A stretch of DNA of 64,000 nucleotides, from contig NZ_JAGSGD010000002.1 of NCBI RefSeq assembly GCF_016772415.1, positions 186,001 to 250,000 of the forward strand, written 5' to 3'. The notes under the pieces are model-generated. The model was not told where the DNA came from. It saw nothing but the letters and a program-made list of their open reading frames with translations, and made no database searches. This document shows positions 46,522 to 53,991 of the stretch, in pieces (positions within the stretch are counted from its first letter, which is position 1; each line of letters starts with the position of its first letter). Made by a program: the position numbers and the translations under genes. This stretch comes from Phenylobacterium glaciei. GTDB taxonomy: Bacteria; Pseudomonadota; Alphaproteobacteria; Caulobacterales; Caulobacteraceae.

Positions 46522-47268
46522 CTATCCCTTGAAGCTGTCCTTGGCCGCGCGCACCGCGCCGAAGGCCTCGTGCGGCGCCATGCCGGGGTTCAGGACCGGG
46601 GCGCGCAGGAAGGGGTTGGTGGCCTTCTCCAGGCCGATGGTGGTGGGGACGGTCCACTCGCCCCGCGCCCGGGCCGCGAAGATGGCGTCGGTGCGGGCCT
46701 TCAGGTCCGGGCTTGCGTCCACCGACAGCGCGAAGAGGGCGTTTGAGGCGGTATATTCGTGGGCGCAGTAGACGGCGGTGTCGTCGGGCAGGGCGGTCAG
46801 CCGCGAGAGGCTGTCCCACATCTGCGCCGCCGTGCCCTCGAACAGCCGGCCGCAGCCAAGCGCGAACAGGGTGTCGCCGACGAAAGCCACATGGTCGGCC
46901 GCGTCATAGAAGGCGATGTGGCCCAGCGTGTGGCCGCCGGACTCGATCACCTCGAAGGTGGTCTCCCCCAGCTTCACGCGGTCGCCCCCGGCCACCTTGC
47001 GGTCGACGGGGGACAGCCGCTCCACCTCGGCGGGCCCCACGACCGTGGCGCCGGTGGCCGCCTGGATCGCCGCATTGCCGCCGGCGTGATCGGGGTGCCA
47101 GTGGGTGTTGAGGATCAGATCGAGCTTCCAGCCCAGCTTGGCCAGCTCGGCCAGGATGGCGGCGGCGTCCGGGGTGTCGATGCAGGCGGCCAGGCCGGTG
47201 GCGTCGTCGCGCACCAGGAAGCCGTAATTGTCCGACAGGCAGGGGAACTGGTGGATGGTGACCGACAT
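46522..47268 (-). CDS. gloB: Hydroxyacylglutathione hydrolase (glyoxalase II)
   Basis: A 248-residue metallo-beta-lactamase-fold enzyme that hydrolyses S-lactoylglutathione. The metal motif is NTHWHPDHAGG (His56, His58, Asp60, His61); further ligands are in GHTLGHIAFYD, FVGDTLFALGCGRLFEG, and YCAHEYTASN. FKG is at the C-terminus as in GloB. GGAGGAAAG precedes the ATG at 47268. It is divergent from the methyltransferase gene by 77 bp. Confidence 0.94.
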   Translation of the reverse strand: MSVTIHQFPCLSDNYGFLVRDDATGLAACIDTPDAAAILAELAKLGWKLDLILNTHWHPDHAGGNAAIQAATGATVVGPAEVERLSPVDRKVAGGDRVKLGETTFEVIESGGHTLGHIAFYDAADHVAFVGDTLFALGCGRLFEGTAAQMWDSLSRLTALPDDTAVYCAHEYTASNALFALSVDASPDLKARTDAIFAARARGEWTVPTTIGLEKATNPFLRAPVLNPGMAPHEAFGAVRAAKDSFKG

Positions 47269-47345
47269 GGGCTTTCCTCCTGAAGGGACCCTGCGGATTT
47301 AGGTTGGGGGTCGCGATAAGTCGAGGGCCGCCCTAAGTTCAGGCC

Positions 47346-48134
47346 ATGCGCCGCGACGTCCTCGAGCTCCGCCAGTTCTACGCCTCCAAGCTGGGGCGGG
47401 CGGCGCGCGAGATGACGGCGCGCAAGGTGCTGGAGACCTGGGGCGACGGCCATGGCCTGGATATCCTCGGCCTCGGCTACGCCACGCCGTTCCTGGGATC
47501 CCTGCGGCCCACGGCGCGCCGGGTGGTGGCGGCCATGCCGGCCCAGCAGGGGGTGGAGGTCTGGCCGGCGGGCGAGCGCAATCTCGCAGCCCTGACCGCC
47601 GAGGACGCCCTGCCGTTCCAGAACGCCTTCTTCGACCGCATCCTGGCGGTCCACGCCCTGGAGGAGAGCCCCGACCCAGTGGGCCTGCTGCGGGAGGTCT
47701 GGCGGGTGCTGTCGCCCTCCGGCCGGGTGATCGTGGTGACAGCCGCGCGCAACGGCCTGTGGGCCAACGCCGAGGCCACTCCCTTCGGCCACGGCCGCCC
47801 CTATACGCGCAGCCAGCTGGCCGAACTGCTGCGCGAGGCCGAGCTGGAGCCGTCGGGCTGGACGCGGGCCCTCTATGTGCCGCCGATCCCCTGGATGGCC
47901 GGCTGGGCCGAGGGGTTCGAACAGGCGGGCTCGCGGCTGTGGCCGGGGTTTGCCGGCCTGGTGCTGATGGAGGCGGTGAAACAGACCTTCGCCGTCAAGC
48001 CCCGCGCCCACCGCGCCCGGGTCCGCGTGGCGGTCCCGGCGCTCAATCCCCTGCCGGCCGGCAGGGCGCCTGTTTCGCGGGCCCACGGCAAACTGATTAG
48101 GGTCCCCCTTGGAGCGGGCCGCGGTTCGCCCTAG
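47346..48134 (+). CDS. Class I SAM-dependent methyltransferase
   Basis: A 262-residue protein with a methyltransferase fold (Methyltransf_11 type). The SAM motif region is LDILGLGYATPFLG, an atypical motif I without GxGxG; EDALPFQNAFFDRILAVHAL gives motif II; LLREVWRVLSPSGRVIVVTA is the classic late motif. The N-terminal FYASKLGRAAREM is common in proteins annotated only as methyltransferase. No substrate can be inferred. A C-terminal tail after residue 225 is Arg/Ala/Pro rich. It lies between gloB and the PII gene. Confidence 0.78.
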   Translation: MRRDVLELRQFYASKLGRAAREMTARKVLETWGDGHGLDILGLGYATPFLGSLRPTARRVVAAMPAQQGVEVWPAGERNLAALTAEDALPFQNAFFDRILAVHALEESPDPVGLLREVWRVLSPSGRVIVVTAARNGLWANAEATPFGHGRPYTRSQLAELLREAELEPSGWTRALYVPPIPWMAGWAEGFEQAGSRLWPGFAGLVLMEAVKQTFAVKPRAHRARVRVAVPALNPLPAGRAPVSRAHGKLIRVPLGAGRGSP

Positions 48135-48182
48135 CTTGGGGTCCAGCGGTCGCCCTGAGACGGCCCAGCCGGAGTTCCGCCC

Positions 48183-48527
48183 ATGAAAATGATCGTCGCG
48201 ATCATCAAGCCCAGCCGCCTCGACGCGGTGCTGGACGCCGTCACCGAGGCCGGCGCCTCGGGCCTGACCGTCACCGAGGTGCGCGGCTACGGCCGCCAGC
48301 GGGGCAAGACCGAGGTCTATCGCGGCGCCGAGTACGAGGTGAAGCTGCTGCCCAAGGTCAAGCTGGAGATCGCCGTCCCCGACGACATCGCCGAGCGCGT
48401 CATCGAGGCCGTCTCCCGCACCGCCAACACCGGCAAGATCGGCGACGGCAAGGTCTTCGTGCTGGACCTGGAACAGGCCCTGCGCATCCGCACCGGCGAT
48501 AGGGACGCGGCGGCGATCGCGGGGTGA
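48183..48527 (+). CDS. glnB: Nitrogen regulatory protein PII
   Basis: A 114-residue PII family signal protein. It starts MKMIVAIIKPSRLDAVLDAV and has the T-loop KTEVYRGAEYEVKLLPKVKL with the uridylylation Tyr51. The B/C-loop is RTANTGKIGDGKVFVLDL. PII senses 2-oxoglutarate and ATP/ADP and controls nitrogen uptake and glutamine synthetase. No glnA or amtB is adjacent, so GlnB versus GlnK is undecided. The C-terminus (RTGDRDAAAIAG) extends two residues past the usual AI end, and its coding sequence is partly duplicated at 51047. Confidence 0.9.
   Translation: MKMIVAIIKPSRLDAVLDAVTEAGASGLTVTEVRGYGRQRGKTEVYRGAEYEVKLLPKVKLEIAVPDDIAERVIEAVSRTANTGKIGDGKVFVLDLEQALRIRTGDRDAAAIAG
48493..48525. repeat. 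33-bp direct repeat, copy 1 (3' end of the PII gene)
   Basis: Starts CCGGCGATAGGGACGCGG and runs into the PII stop codon region. It matches 51047-51079 at 31 of 33 positions, in the same orientation. Confidence 0.75.
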
Positions 48528-48535
48528 TCCAACGT

Positions 48536-48588
48536 CCTTCTCCCCTTGCGGGAGAAGGTGGCCCTGCGGAGCAGGGTCGGATGAGGGG
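48536..48588. repeat. Palindromic repeat, family D copy 1
   Basis: CCTTCTCCCCTTGCGGGAGA begins a hairpin (CCTTCTCC / GGAGAAGG) followed by a second hairpin CCCTGCGGAGCAGGG and GGATGAGGGG. Further copies at 58720 and, inverted and interrupted, at 58926. It lies 9 nt after the PII stop. Nothing else was recognised in the gap to 48792. Confidence 0.8.
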
Positions 48589-48792
48589 TCGCACGCCCCG
48601 ACGGGTCGTCGTCAATTCTGTTCCGCCGCGCCGGTGTCACGGCGGGAAGACTAGGAACCCCACGAACGGCTGGCCACTCCCGAGGCCTCGCCGATTTCAC
48701 GCCGTGTCACCGCAAGTCCGAGGGCGCGGTCATCGCAATTCGCGTTAGCGATCAGCTTGTCTCCGGCCGCCATTCGCGGCCAATAGGGTGGC

Positions 48793-49311
48793 ATGAGCCG
48801 GAAGTTCTTCGCACCCAGGCCCTCTGTCGCGAACCCCCGAGCCGTCCTCCTGGGGGAGGTCTTGGCGTTCGCGAGATCGGCGTCGGCCTGCCCCGGCGTC
48901 CTCCGCATCGCGCTTGTCGGCTCCCTCGCCACCTGCAAGCCTGTCCCCAAGGATGCCGACGTCCTTGTCACCCTTGAGGACGCCGCCGAGTTGGGACCGG
49001 TGGCCCGCGCTGGGCGGCGCCTGAAGGGCAAGGCCGGGAGCATCAATCTGGGCGCCGACATCTTCCTTTGCCGGCCGGACGGTCGCTACATCGGCCGTAT
49101 CTGTGGCTTTCGAGAATGCCATCTGCGGGTGGCCTGCCATGCCCGCACCTGCGGAGGGCGCGACCACCTTTGCGATGACCTCGATATCCTGACCCTTCCA
49201 CCAGACCTCACCCTGGCGCCGCCCCTAGTGCTTTGGCCACGGCTTGAACGGCGCACCGTGCTGCCCGACGATGTCGAGCGGCTGCTGGTGGCGCCGCTGG
49301 CTACAGGATAA
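48793..49311 (+). CDS. Nucleotidyltransferase-fold domain protein, unknown function
   Basis: A 172-residue protein. RIALVGSLATCKPVPKDADV followed by LVTL resembles the Gly-Ser and Asp-X-Asp core of minimal nucleotidyltransferases (Ser and the two acidic residues DAD). The second half has several Cys/His (CGFRECHLRVACHARTCGG), which could bind zinc. There is no HEPN partner gene, so it does not look like a MNT/HEPN toxin-antitoxin pair. It lies inside a repeat-flanked segment (48493-51079). Catalytic activity is a guess from the motif. Confidence 0.6.
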   Translation: MSRKFFAPRPSVANPRAVLLGEVLAFARSASACPGVLRIALVGSLATCKPVPKDADVLVTLEDAAELGPVARAGRRLKGKAGSINLGADIFLCRPDGRYIGRICGFRECHLRVACHARTCGGRDHLCDDLDILTLPPDLTLAPPLVLWPRLERRTVLPDDVERLLVAPLATG

Positions 49312-49315
49312 TTTT

Positions 49316-49340
49316 GCAATTGATATCATGTCACCTAATC
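49316..49340. repeat. 25-27 bp dispersed repeat, copy 1
   Basis: GCAATTGATATCATGTCACC then TAATC. Variants occur at 51022 and 51250. It starts 5 nt after the nucleotidyltransferase gene and overlaps the end of the short reverse ORF. Confidence 0.5.
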
Positions 49341-49445
49341 CACATAGGCCTCGGCCAGACGACGGGGGCCCGCCGGCGCTTGCGCGTCGACGGACGACCA
49401 AGGCGTCAGGGCCAGGAGGGCGGTGGCGAACAAGGCGCGGTGCAT
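49335..49445 (-). pseudogene. Truncated secreted ORF (36 residues)
   Basis: Reverse-strand ATG at 49445 to TAG at 49335 encodes a signal peptide (MHRALFATALLALTPWSSVD, then AQA) followed by only 13 mature residues, APAGPRRLAEAYVD. The stop falls inside the dispersed repeat at 49316-49340. It looks like the 5' end of an exported protein gene cut off at that boundary, though a genuine tiny exported peptide cannot be excluded. No strong ribosome site was seen. Confidence 0.35.
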
Positions 49446-49669
49446 CCCCGACCCTGGCAGGCGACGCGCGGCTCGGCAACGGGTCTCCCTGGCCGAGGCG
49501 AGGGGTCAGGGGACCGGGGTCATGGACTCAGCCTCGACCGCGACGGCGGCGGCCTCAAGGGCGCATCCGTCGGGGCATTCCGAGTGGACACCCTCTAAGG
49601 CCTAGCTTGCGCTAAGGCCTAGCTTGAGCCGGCGGCGCGATGCTAGCCTGGGTTGCGCGAGGGGGAGCC
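49446..49669. other. Non-coding remainder with a 17-bp tandem duplication
   Basis: Within the 358-bp gap between the nucleotidyltransferase gene and the next membrane protein gene. A 17-bp unit starting CTAAGGCCTAGCTTG occurs twice in tandem at 49595-49611 and 49612-49628 with one difference. No convincing gene or hairpin terminator was found in the rest. Confidence 0.5.
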
Positions 49670-49930
49670 ATGCCTGAATTCAAAGCGGCGGTGCTGGCGG
49701 TCTGCGGACTGGCGTTTTCGCTGCTGTTCGGGGTGATCGCCTTCCGGGTGATCATACCGGCCATCCTCGAGGCGCATTTCGAAGGCGGCACCCTGGTGGC
49801 GTCGCTGGCGGGCCTGGCAGTGGCCGGGCTGCTGGTGGCCTTCACCGCCTGGTGGGTGCGGCTGGTCGCGCGGCGGCTGCGGGGCAGTAGCGGCGTCAAG
49901 ATTGAGGGGAACCATGCCGAACCTGATTGA
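49670..49930 (+). CDS. Small two-span membrane protein, unknown function
   Basis: An 86-residue protein with membrane segments near 7-32 and 42-65, followed by a basic tail (RLVARRLRGSSGVK). GAGGGGGAG precedes the ATG at 49670; a longer in-frame start upstream has no such site. It overlaps the SPFH gene by 17 nt, so the two are translationally coupled and may act together, for example with the small protein stabilising the SPFH assembly in the inner membrane. No family was recognised. Confidence 0.65.
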   Translation: MPEFKAAVLAVCGLAFSLLFGVIAFRVIIPAILEAHFEGGTLVASLAGLAVAGLLVAFTAWWVRLVARRLRGSSGVKIEGNHAEPD

Positions 49931-50930
49931 GGAACGCGAGGAGCGTGAGGCTGAGCGCAAGGCTGCGGCGGCGGAAGCCCGCCAGCAGTGGACCCGGCGC
50001 ATCAAGTTCTTCGGCGCGGTCGGGGGCCTTGCGCTGTTTCTGCTGGTGTCGGGCTGCACGGTGCTGAGCCACTCCACCACCATCCAGTCGGGCGAGGTGG
50101 GGATCCTCAACAAGACCTTCGGCGCAAACGCCGGGGTGCAGCCGACCGAGCTGCGTCCTGGATGGCACTGGCGCGGGATCGGCGAGCAGATCATCAAGTA
50201 CTCGACCCGCCAGCGCATCTATTCCTTCACCCGCGAGGCCAACAGCGACGGCAAGGAGAACGAGGAGATCGCCTTCGCCGACCAGACCGGCCTGCCGATG
50301 ACCGCTGACGTGCAACTGACCATCAAGGTGCAGGACAACCGGGCCGCCGAGATCTTCGCCAAGTACCGGCTGAACTTCGATGACCTGATCGACGGTCCGA
50401 TCCGCAATGACACCCGCTCCTTCCTCTCCCGCGAGACCGAGAAGGTGCCGGTGTCCTGCAACCTCAATCAGCCCAGCGCCGCGCCCGGCGGCGCGCCGAC
50501 CCCCGCGCCTTCGGAGTGCACGGGGTCGCTGATGGGCGCCGGGCGCCAGGCGGTGCTGCAGAAGGCCTTCGCGCCGCTGCGGGCCAAGTGGGCCGCCGAG
50601 GGGGTGGAGATCTCCGACCTGCAGTGGGTGGGGACCATCCGCTATCCCGACGCCATCACCAACGCCATCAAGGCGCGCACCGAGACCGAGCAGCGGACCC
50701 TGGCGGCGCAGCAGCGGAAGGCCGAGGCCGAGGCCAACGCCGCCGCCCAGATCGAGACGGCGCGCGGCATCGCCGAAAGCACGCGGCTGCGGGGGGAGGC
50801 GCTGCGGGCCAATCCGGAGATCATCGAGCAGATCTACGCCGAGCGCTCGCAGGGCCTGTGCCCGCCCAAGGCCACCACCTGCATCCTGGGCCAGGGCGCG
50901 TGGGGTCTGGTGCCGACGGCGCCGAGGTGA
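49914..50930 (+). CDS. SPFH/Band 7 (prohibitin-like) membrane protein
   Basis: A 338-residue protein. A charged N-terminus (LIEEREEREAERKAAAAEAR) precedes one membrane segment with a Cys (ALFLLVSGCTVLS), then an SPFH domain: SGEVGILNKTFG, LRPGWHW, and FADQTGLPMTADVQLTIKVQ. A helical Ala/Glu-rich region (EQRTLAAQQRKAEAEANAAA) follows, as in prohibitins and HflK/C. Such proteins form ring assemblies in membranes. A Pro-rich loop with two Cys (about 180-205) interrupts the domain. The ATG at 49914 has AGGGGA upstream. It is coupled to the small membrane protein gene. Confidence 0.84.
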   Translation: MPNLIEEREEREAERKAAAAEARQQWTRRIKFFGAVGGLALFLLVSGCTVLSHSTTIQSGEVGILNKTFGANAGVQPTELRPGWHWRGIGEQIIKYSTRQRIYSFTREANSDGKENEEIAFADQTGLPMTADVQLTIKVQDNRAAEIFAKYRLNFDDLIDGPIRNDTRSFLSRETEKVPVSCNLNQPSAAPGGAPTPAPSECTGSLMGAGRQAVLQKAFAPLRAKWAAEGVEISDLQWVGTIRYPDAITNAIKARTETEQRTLAAQQRKAEAEANAAAQIETARGIAESTRLRGEALRANPEIIEQIYAERSQGLCPPKATTCILGQGAWGLVPTAPR

Positions 50931-51021
50931 GGGGTTTAAGGTGACTGCGGACAAATCGTCCGGACCCGCGTCTGGACCGTCCGCGCGCGCAGGGCGCTGT
51001 CGCCGCAATCCCGGATGACGT

Positions 51022-51048
51022 GCAATTGATAACGCGTCACCGTAATCC
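51022..51048. repeat. 25-27 bp dispersed repeat, copy 2
   Basis: GCAATTGATAACGCGTCACC followed by GTAATCC. It directly abuts and shares two bases with the 33-bp PII-end repeat that starts at 51047. Confidence 0.6.
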
Positions 51049-51079
51049 GGCGATCGGGATGCGGCGGCGATCGCGGGGT
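51047..51079. repeat. 33-bp direct repeat, copy 2 (partial copy of the PII gene end)
   Basis: Starts CCGGCGATCGGGATGCGG. It would read GDRDAAAIAG then TAG in the PII frame. It matches 48493-48525 at 31 of 33 positions. Either a remnant of a second PII gene or a duplication made by insertion or recombination. Confidence 0.7.
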
Positions 51080-51089
51080 AGGCCTCCAC

Positions 51090-51210
51090 CGCTCATCCCG
51101 GCGAAGGCCGGGACCCAGGTGAAATCCACGTCGCGAAGCCGCAACTCGACCGTCGATGACCTCTAGCCGCTCGGGATGAATCTGGGTCCCGGCCTGCGCC
51201 GGGATGAGCG
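51090..51210. repeat. Palindromic intergenic repeat, family A copy 3 (121 bp)
   Basis: Perfect 12-bp inverted ends CGCTCATCCCGG (51090-51101) and CCGGGATGAGCG (51199-51210), with GGGACCCAG and CTGGGTCCC inside. The central 60 bp differ from copies 1 and 2. Confidence 0.82.
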
Positions 51211-51249
51211 GATAGGGTGGATTCCCTGCTCATGCCAGGCTCAATTTGA

Positions 51250-51274
51250 GCAATTTATAACGCGTCACCGTAAT
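51250..51274. repeat. 25-27 bp dispersed repeat, copy 3
   Basis: GCAATTTATAACGCGTCACC followed by GTAAT, 19 of the first 20 bases identical to copy 2. It lies 40 bp after the family A repeat. Confidence 0.6.
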
Positions 51275-51436
51275 TTTTGAATAGAAGCCAGCCCGGCTCT
51301 GATCTGGGGAATGGCGCTGCTGTCCTCGTATTTCCGTAGCTAAGCAAATGACGAGGTTTGGAACCTGACGGACGGGCCTCCGTTGGCTGGAGATCATTAG
51401 CGCCGTGCAGACAGCGGCTCGCCCCGGGAAACATCC

Positions 51437-52528
51437 ATGGTCCGCTCTTCCGCCGCCTTCGCCATGCTCGGCGCCGCTTCCATTCTGGCTCTGACGGGGG
51501 CGGGTTGCGCGCCCAAGACCACCGAGGCGGTCCCCGCCACGCCCCTGGCCGCCGCGGCGCCCACCGCCGACGCCGACATGCAGGCTGTGCTCGACCAGTT
51601 GGCGGCGCTGGGCGGCAAGCCCATCGAGACCCTCGAACCGGCGGAAGCCCGCAAGCAGCCGACGCCCGCCGACGCGGTCAAGGCGCTCATGATCAAGCAG
51701 GGCATGAGCACCGCCGCCGACCCCGCCGTCACCACCAAGGATGTGACCTACCCGGCGGGCGCGGGTCTGCAGAAGGCGCGCGTCTACAGGCCCACCGGCG
51801 CCAAGGGTCCGCTGCCCGTGGTTCTCTACATTCACGGCGGCGGCTGGGTGATCGCCGACATCGACGTCTATGACGCCGGTCCCCGCGCCCTGGCCAAGCT
51901 GGCCAACGCGATCGTGGTCTCCATCGAATACCGCCATGCGCCGGAAGCCAAATTCCCGGCCGCCCACGATGACGCCAACGCCGCCTATCAGTGGGTCGTC
52001 GCCAACGCCGCAAAGTGGGGCGGTGATCCTAAGAAGCTGGCCATCGTGGGCGAAAGCGCCGGCGGCAACATGGCGATGACGGTCGCCATGACCGCGCGCG
52101 ACAAGGGCTGGCCCAAGCCGCTGGCTGTCGTGGCCGTCTATCCAGTGGCCGACACCTCCATGGAGACCGCCTCGAAAAAAGCCTTCACCGCGGCCAAGCC
52201 GCTGAACACCCCGATGCTGGCCTGGTTCTTCAAGCACACCCTGACCTCGAGCGATCAGGCGAGCGATTCGCGCCTCAACCTGGTGTCGGCCAAGCTCGAC
52301 GGCCTGCCGCCGACCACGATTATCCTGGCGGAAATCGACCCGTTGCATGATGACGGCGCGCACCTCGCTGACAGACTGAAGGCCGCCGGCGTGACCGTCG
52401 ACGTGAAGGAATACGCCGGCGTCACCCACGAATTCTTTGGAATGGGTTCGGTGGTCGCCGACGCCAAGGCGGCGGAGACCTACGCGGCCGACAAACTCAA
52501 GGCCGCCTTCGGTCTGTCCCCCGCATGA
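51437..52528 (+). CDS. Exported alpha/beta hydrolase (HSL-type lipase/esterase lipoprotein)
   Basis: A 363-residue hydrolase. The signal sequence MVRSSAAFAMLGAASILALT ends in a lipobox-like TGAGC. The catalytic domain has VVLYIHGGGWVIAD (oxyanion), IEYRHAPEAKFPAAHDDANA, the nucleophile elbow IVGESAGGNMAM, Asp in ILAEIDPLHDD, and His in AGVTHEFFG. This is a complete HSL-family esterase, probably attached to a membrane on the periplasmic side. Substrate unknown; an extra N-terminal 70-residue helical segment precedes the core. It is probably monocistronic. Confidence 0.85.
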   Translation: MVRSSAAFAMLGAASILALTGAGCAPKTTEAVPATPLAAAAPTADADMQAVLDQLAALGGKPIETLEPAEARKQPTPADAVKALMIKQGMSTAADPAVTTKDVTYPAGAGLQKARVYRPTGAKGPLPVVLYIHGGGWVIADIDVYDAGPRALAKLANAIVVSIEYRHAPEAKFPAAHDDANAAYQWVVANAAKWGGDPKKLAIVGESAGGNMAMTVAMTARDKGWPKPLAVVAVYPVADTSMETASKKAFTAAKPLNTPMLAWFFKHTLTSSDQASDSRLNLVSAKLDGLPPTTIILAEIDPLHDDGAHLADRLKAAGVTVDVKEYAGVTHEFFGMGSVVADAKAAETYAADKLKAAFGLSPA

Positions 52529-52763
52529 CCTGACGTCGCCCGCTGGCGATCGTCGGAGACGGCCAGGCGCCCGTGGGAATAGGCCTCGCACAGGCGCTCG
52601 GCCGCGGTTTCGGCGTCGGCGAAGGTGACAGCGCCTGGACGGCGTGGCGCAGGCGGGGCGCGTGGGTCAGGCTCCAGCCTCGCCCCACGGGGCGCCGTTC
52701 GCAAGGGTGCAGAGGGAACCCCCCGTCGCCCCGGCGCTTGTGGGTTCACCAATGAGGTGACCC

Positions 52764-53372
52764 ATGAAACTCCGCGCCCAGCCGATCAATTGCACCCTGA
52801 AAGGGGACGCCACCAAGGCGAGCTCGACCGACGCCATGATCGCCCTGCTGGCGAAAGAGTTTGGAGCCCTTGAGGTCGAGGTCGCCGATCCGATCCGGAT
52901 CGCGGCGCTGAACATCGCGCCCGGGGTCAGTTCGGACGAGGGCGACGGGGATGAATGGCCCGGCGTGCGGACGAAGATCCTCGCCGCTGACATCCTGATC
53001 TTTGGCACACCGATCTGGATGGGGCAGCCGTCCAGCGTCGCCAAGCGGGTGCTGGAGCGGATGGACGCCTTCCTGGGCGAGACCGACAAGCAGGGACGGA
53101 TGCCCTCCTATTCCAAGGTCGCGGTGGTGGCCATTGTCGGCAATGAGGACGGGGCGCACCACAGCTTCGCCGAGATCGCCCAGAGCCTGAACGACACCGG
53201 CTGGACCCTGCCGGCGGTGGCCGGCTGCTACTGGGTCGGGGAGGCCATGGGCTCGGTGGACTTCAAGGACCTGAAGGCCACTCCCAAGAAGGTCGCACAG
53301 ACCGCCAGGATGGTGGCCGGCAACGCCGCCCATCTGGCGGGCCTGCTCAAGGCCAAGCCCTATCCGGGCTAG
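52764..53372 (+). CDS. Flavodoxin-like NAD(P)H-dependent oxidoreductase
   Basis: A 202-residue flavodoxin-fold protein. ADILIFGTPIWMGQPSSVAK is the FMN-binding loop of the NADPH-dependent FMN reductase/flavodoxin family, and VAVVAIVGNEDGAHHSFAEI is the second FMN region. The N-terminal phosphate loop is unusual (INCTLKGDATKASSTDAM). It probably transfers electrons from NAD(P)H via FMN; targets are unknown. It ends 17 nt before the convergent rpiB stop. The 235-bp region upstream shows no gene. Confidence 0.78.
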   Translation: MKLRAQPINCTLKGDATKASSTDAMIALLAKEFGALEVEVADPIRIAALNIAPGVSSDEGDGDEWPGVRTKILAADILIFGTPIWMGQPSSVAKRVLERMDAFLGETDKQGRMPSYSKVAVVAIVGNEDGAHHSFAEIAQSLNDTGWTLPAVAGCYWVGEAMGSVDFKDLKATPKKVAQTARMVAGNAAHLAGLLKAKPYPG

Positions 53373-53389
53373 GGCCCCTCAGCCAGAGA

Positions 53390-53842
53390 TCATGGGCCTT
53401 CCAGCGCCGTGATCATCGCCACCCGGGGGGCATGGCGGCCGCCGTCGAAGGGGGCGGTCAGGAAGGCGTCGACGATATCGAGCGCCAGGCCTTCGCCCAC
53501 CACCCGCGCGCCCATCGACAGCATGTTGGCGTCGTTGTGCCGGCGGATCATGCGGGCCGAGAAGGTGTCGGCGCAGACGCCGCAGCGGATTCCCTTGATC
53601 TTGTTGGCGGCCATCATGATGCCCTGGCCGGTGCCGCACAGGATGACGCCGAACCGGCAATCCCCCGACGCGACACGGCGCGCGGCGGCCGCGCCCTGCG
53701 CAGGATAGGGGATGCTCTCGGGGCTCGTCGGTCCGATGTCCACCACCTCCCACCCCAGGGCCGCGATGTGGGCGGCGAGGGTCTGCCGCAGGGCGATGGC
53801 GGTGTGGTCGCTGGTCAGGACGATGCGGCGGTTGGCGGTCAT
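53390..53842 (-). CDS. rpiB: Ribose-5-phosphate isomerase B
   Basis: A 150-residue LacAB/RpiB enzyme. SDHTAIALR carries the phosphate-site residues and Asp12-His13; the catalytic Cys69 is in VILCGTGQGIMMAANKIKGI; CADTFSARMIRRHNDANMLS supplies His and Arg phosphate ligands; MGARVVGEGLALDIVDAFL closes the fold. It interconverts ribose-5-phosphate and ribulose-5-phosphate; allose-6-phosphate isomerase is a possible side activity. It is divergent from the FAD dehydrogenase gene. Confidence 0.92.
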   Translation of the reverse strand: MTANRRIVLTSDHTAIALRQTLAAHIAALGWEVVDIGPTSPESIPYPAQGAAAARRVASGDCRFGVILCGTGQGIMMAANKIKGIRCGVCADTFSARMIRRHNDANMLSMGARVVGEGLALDIVDAFLTAPFDGGRHAPRVAMITALEGP

Positions 53843-53991
53843 GGCGGCGGCGTCCCAAGGCGATCTGGCGGCTCGGCCTGCCGCCTGGGCGGGGGATTAC
53901 ACTGACGGCGGGCGGACAAGAACCCCTTCCGGCCGCGCGGGGCCGGCGCCGCACAGGTGCGCGGGCGGCCAGGAGCGGGTAGAGAACCGCC

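Larger units (their letters stand above)
50931..51436. other. 506-bp intergenic region made of repeats
   Basis: It holds repeat copies at 51022-51048 and 51250-51274, the 33-bp copy of the PII gene end at 51047-51079, and a family A palindrome at 51090-51210. No plausible gene was found on either strand. The promoter of the lipase gene at 51437 is presumably in the last 150 bp. Confidence 0.7.

Noticed and set aside
49225..49479. An 84-residue reverse ORF near the nucleotidyltransferase gene
   Set aside because: No motif or ribosome site, composition typical of chance frames, and overlap with the supported forward gene.
52480..52752. A 90-residue reverse ORF overlapping the lipase gene end
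   Set aside because: The N-terminal part is Arg/Pro-rich, there is no ribosome site, and it overlaps a well-supported gene; a decayed gene fragment is possible but not demonstrable.
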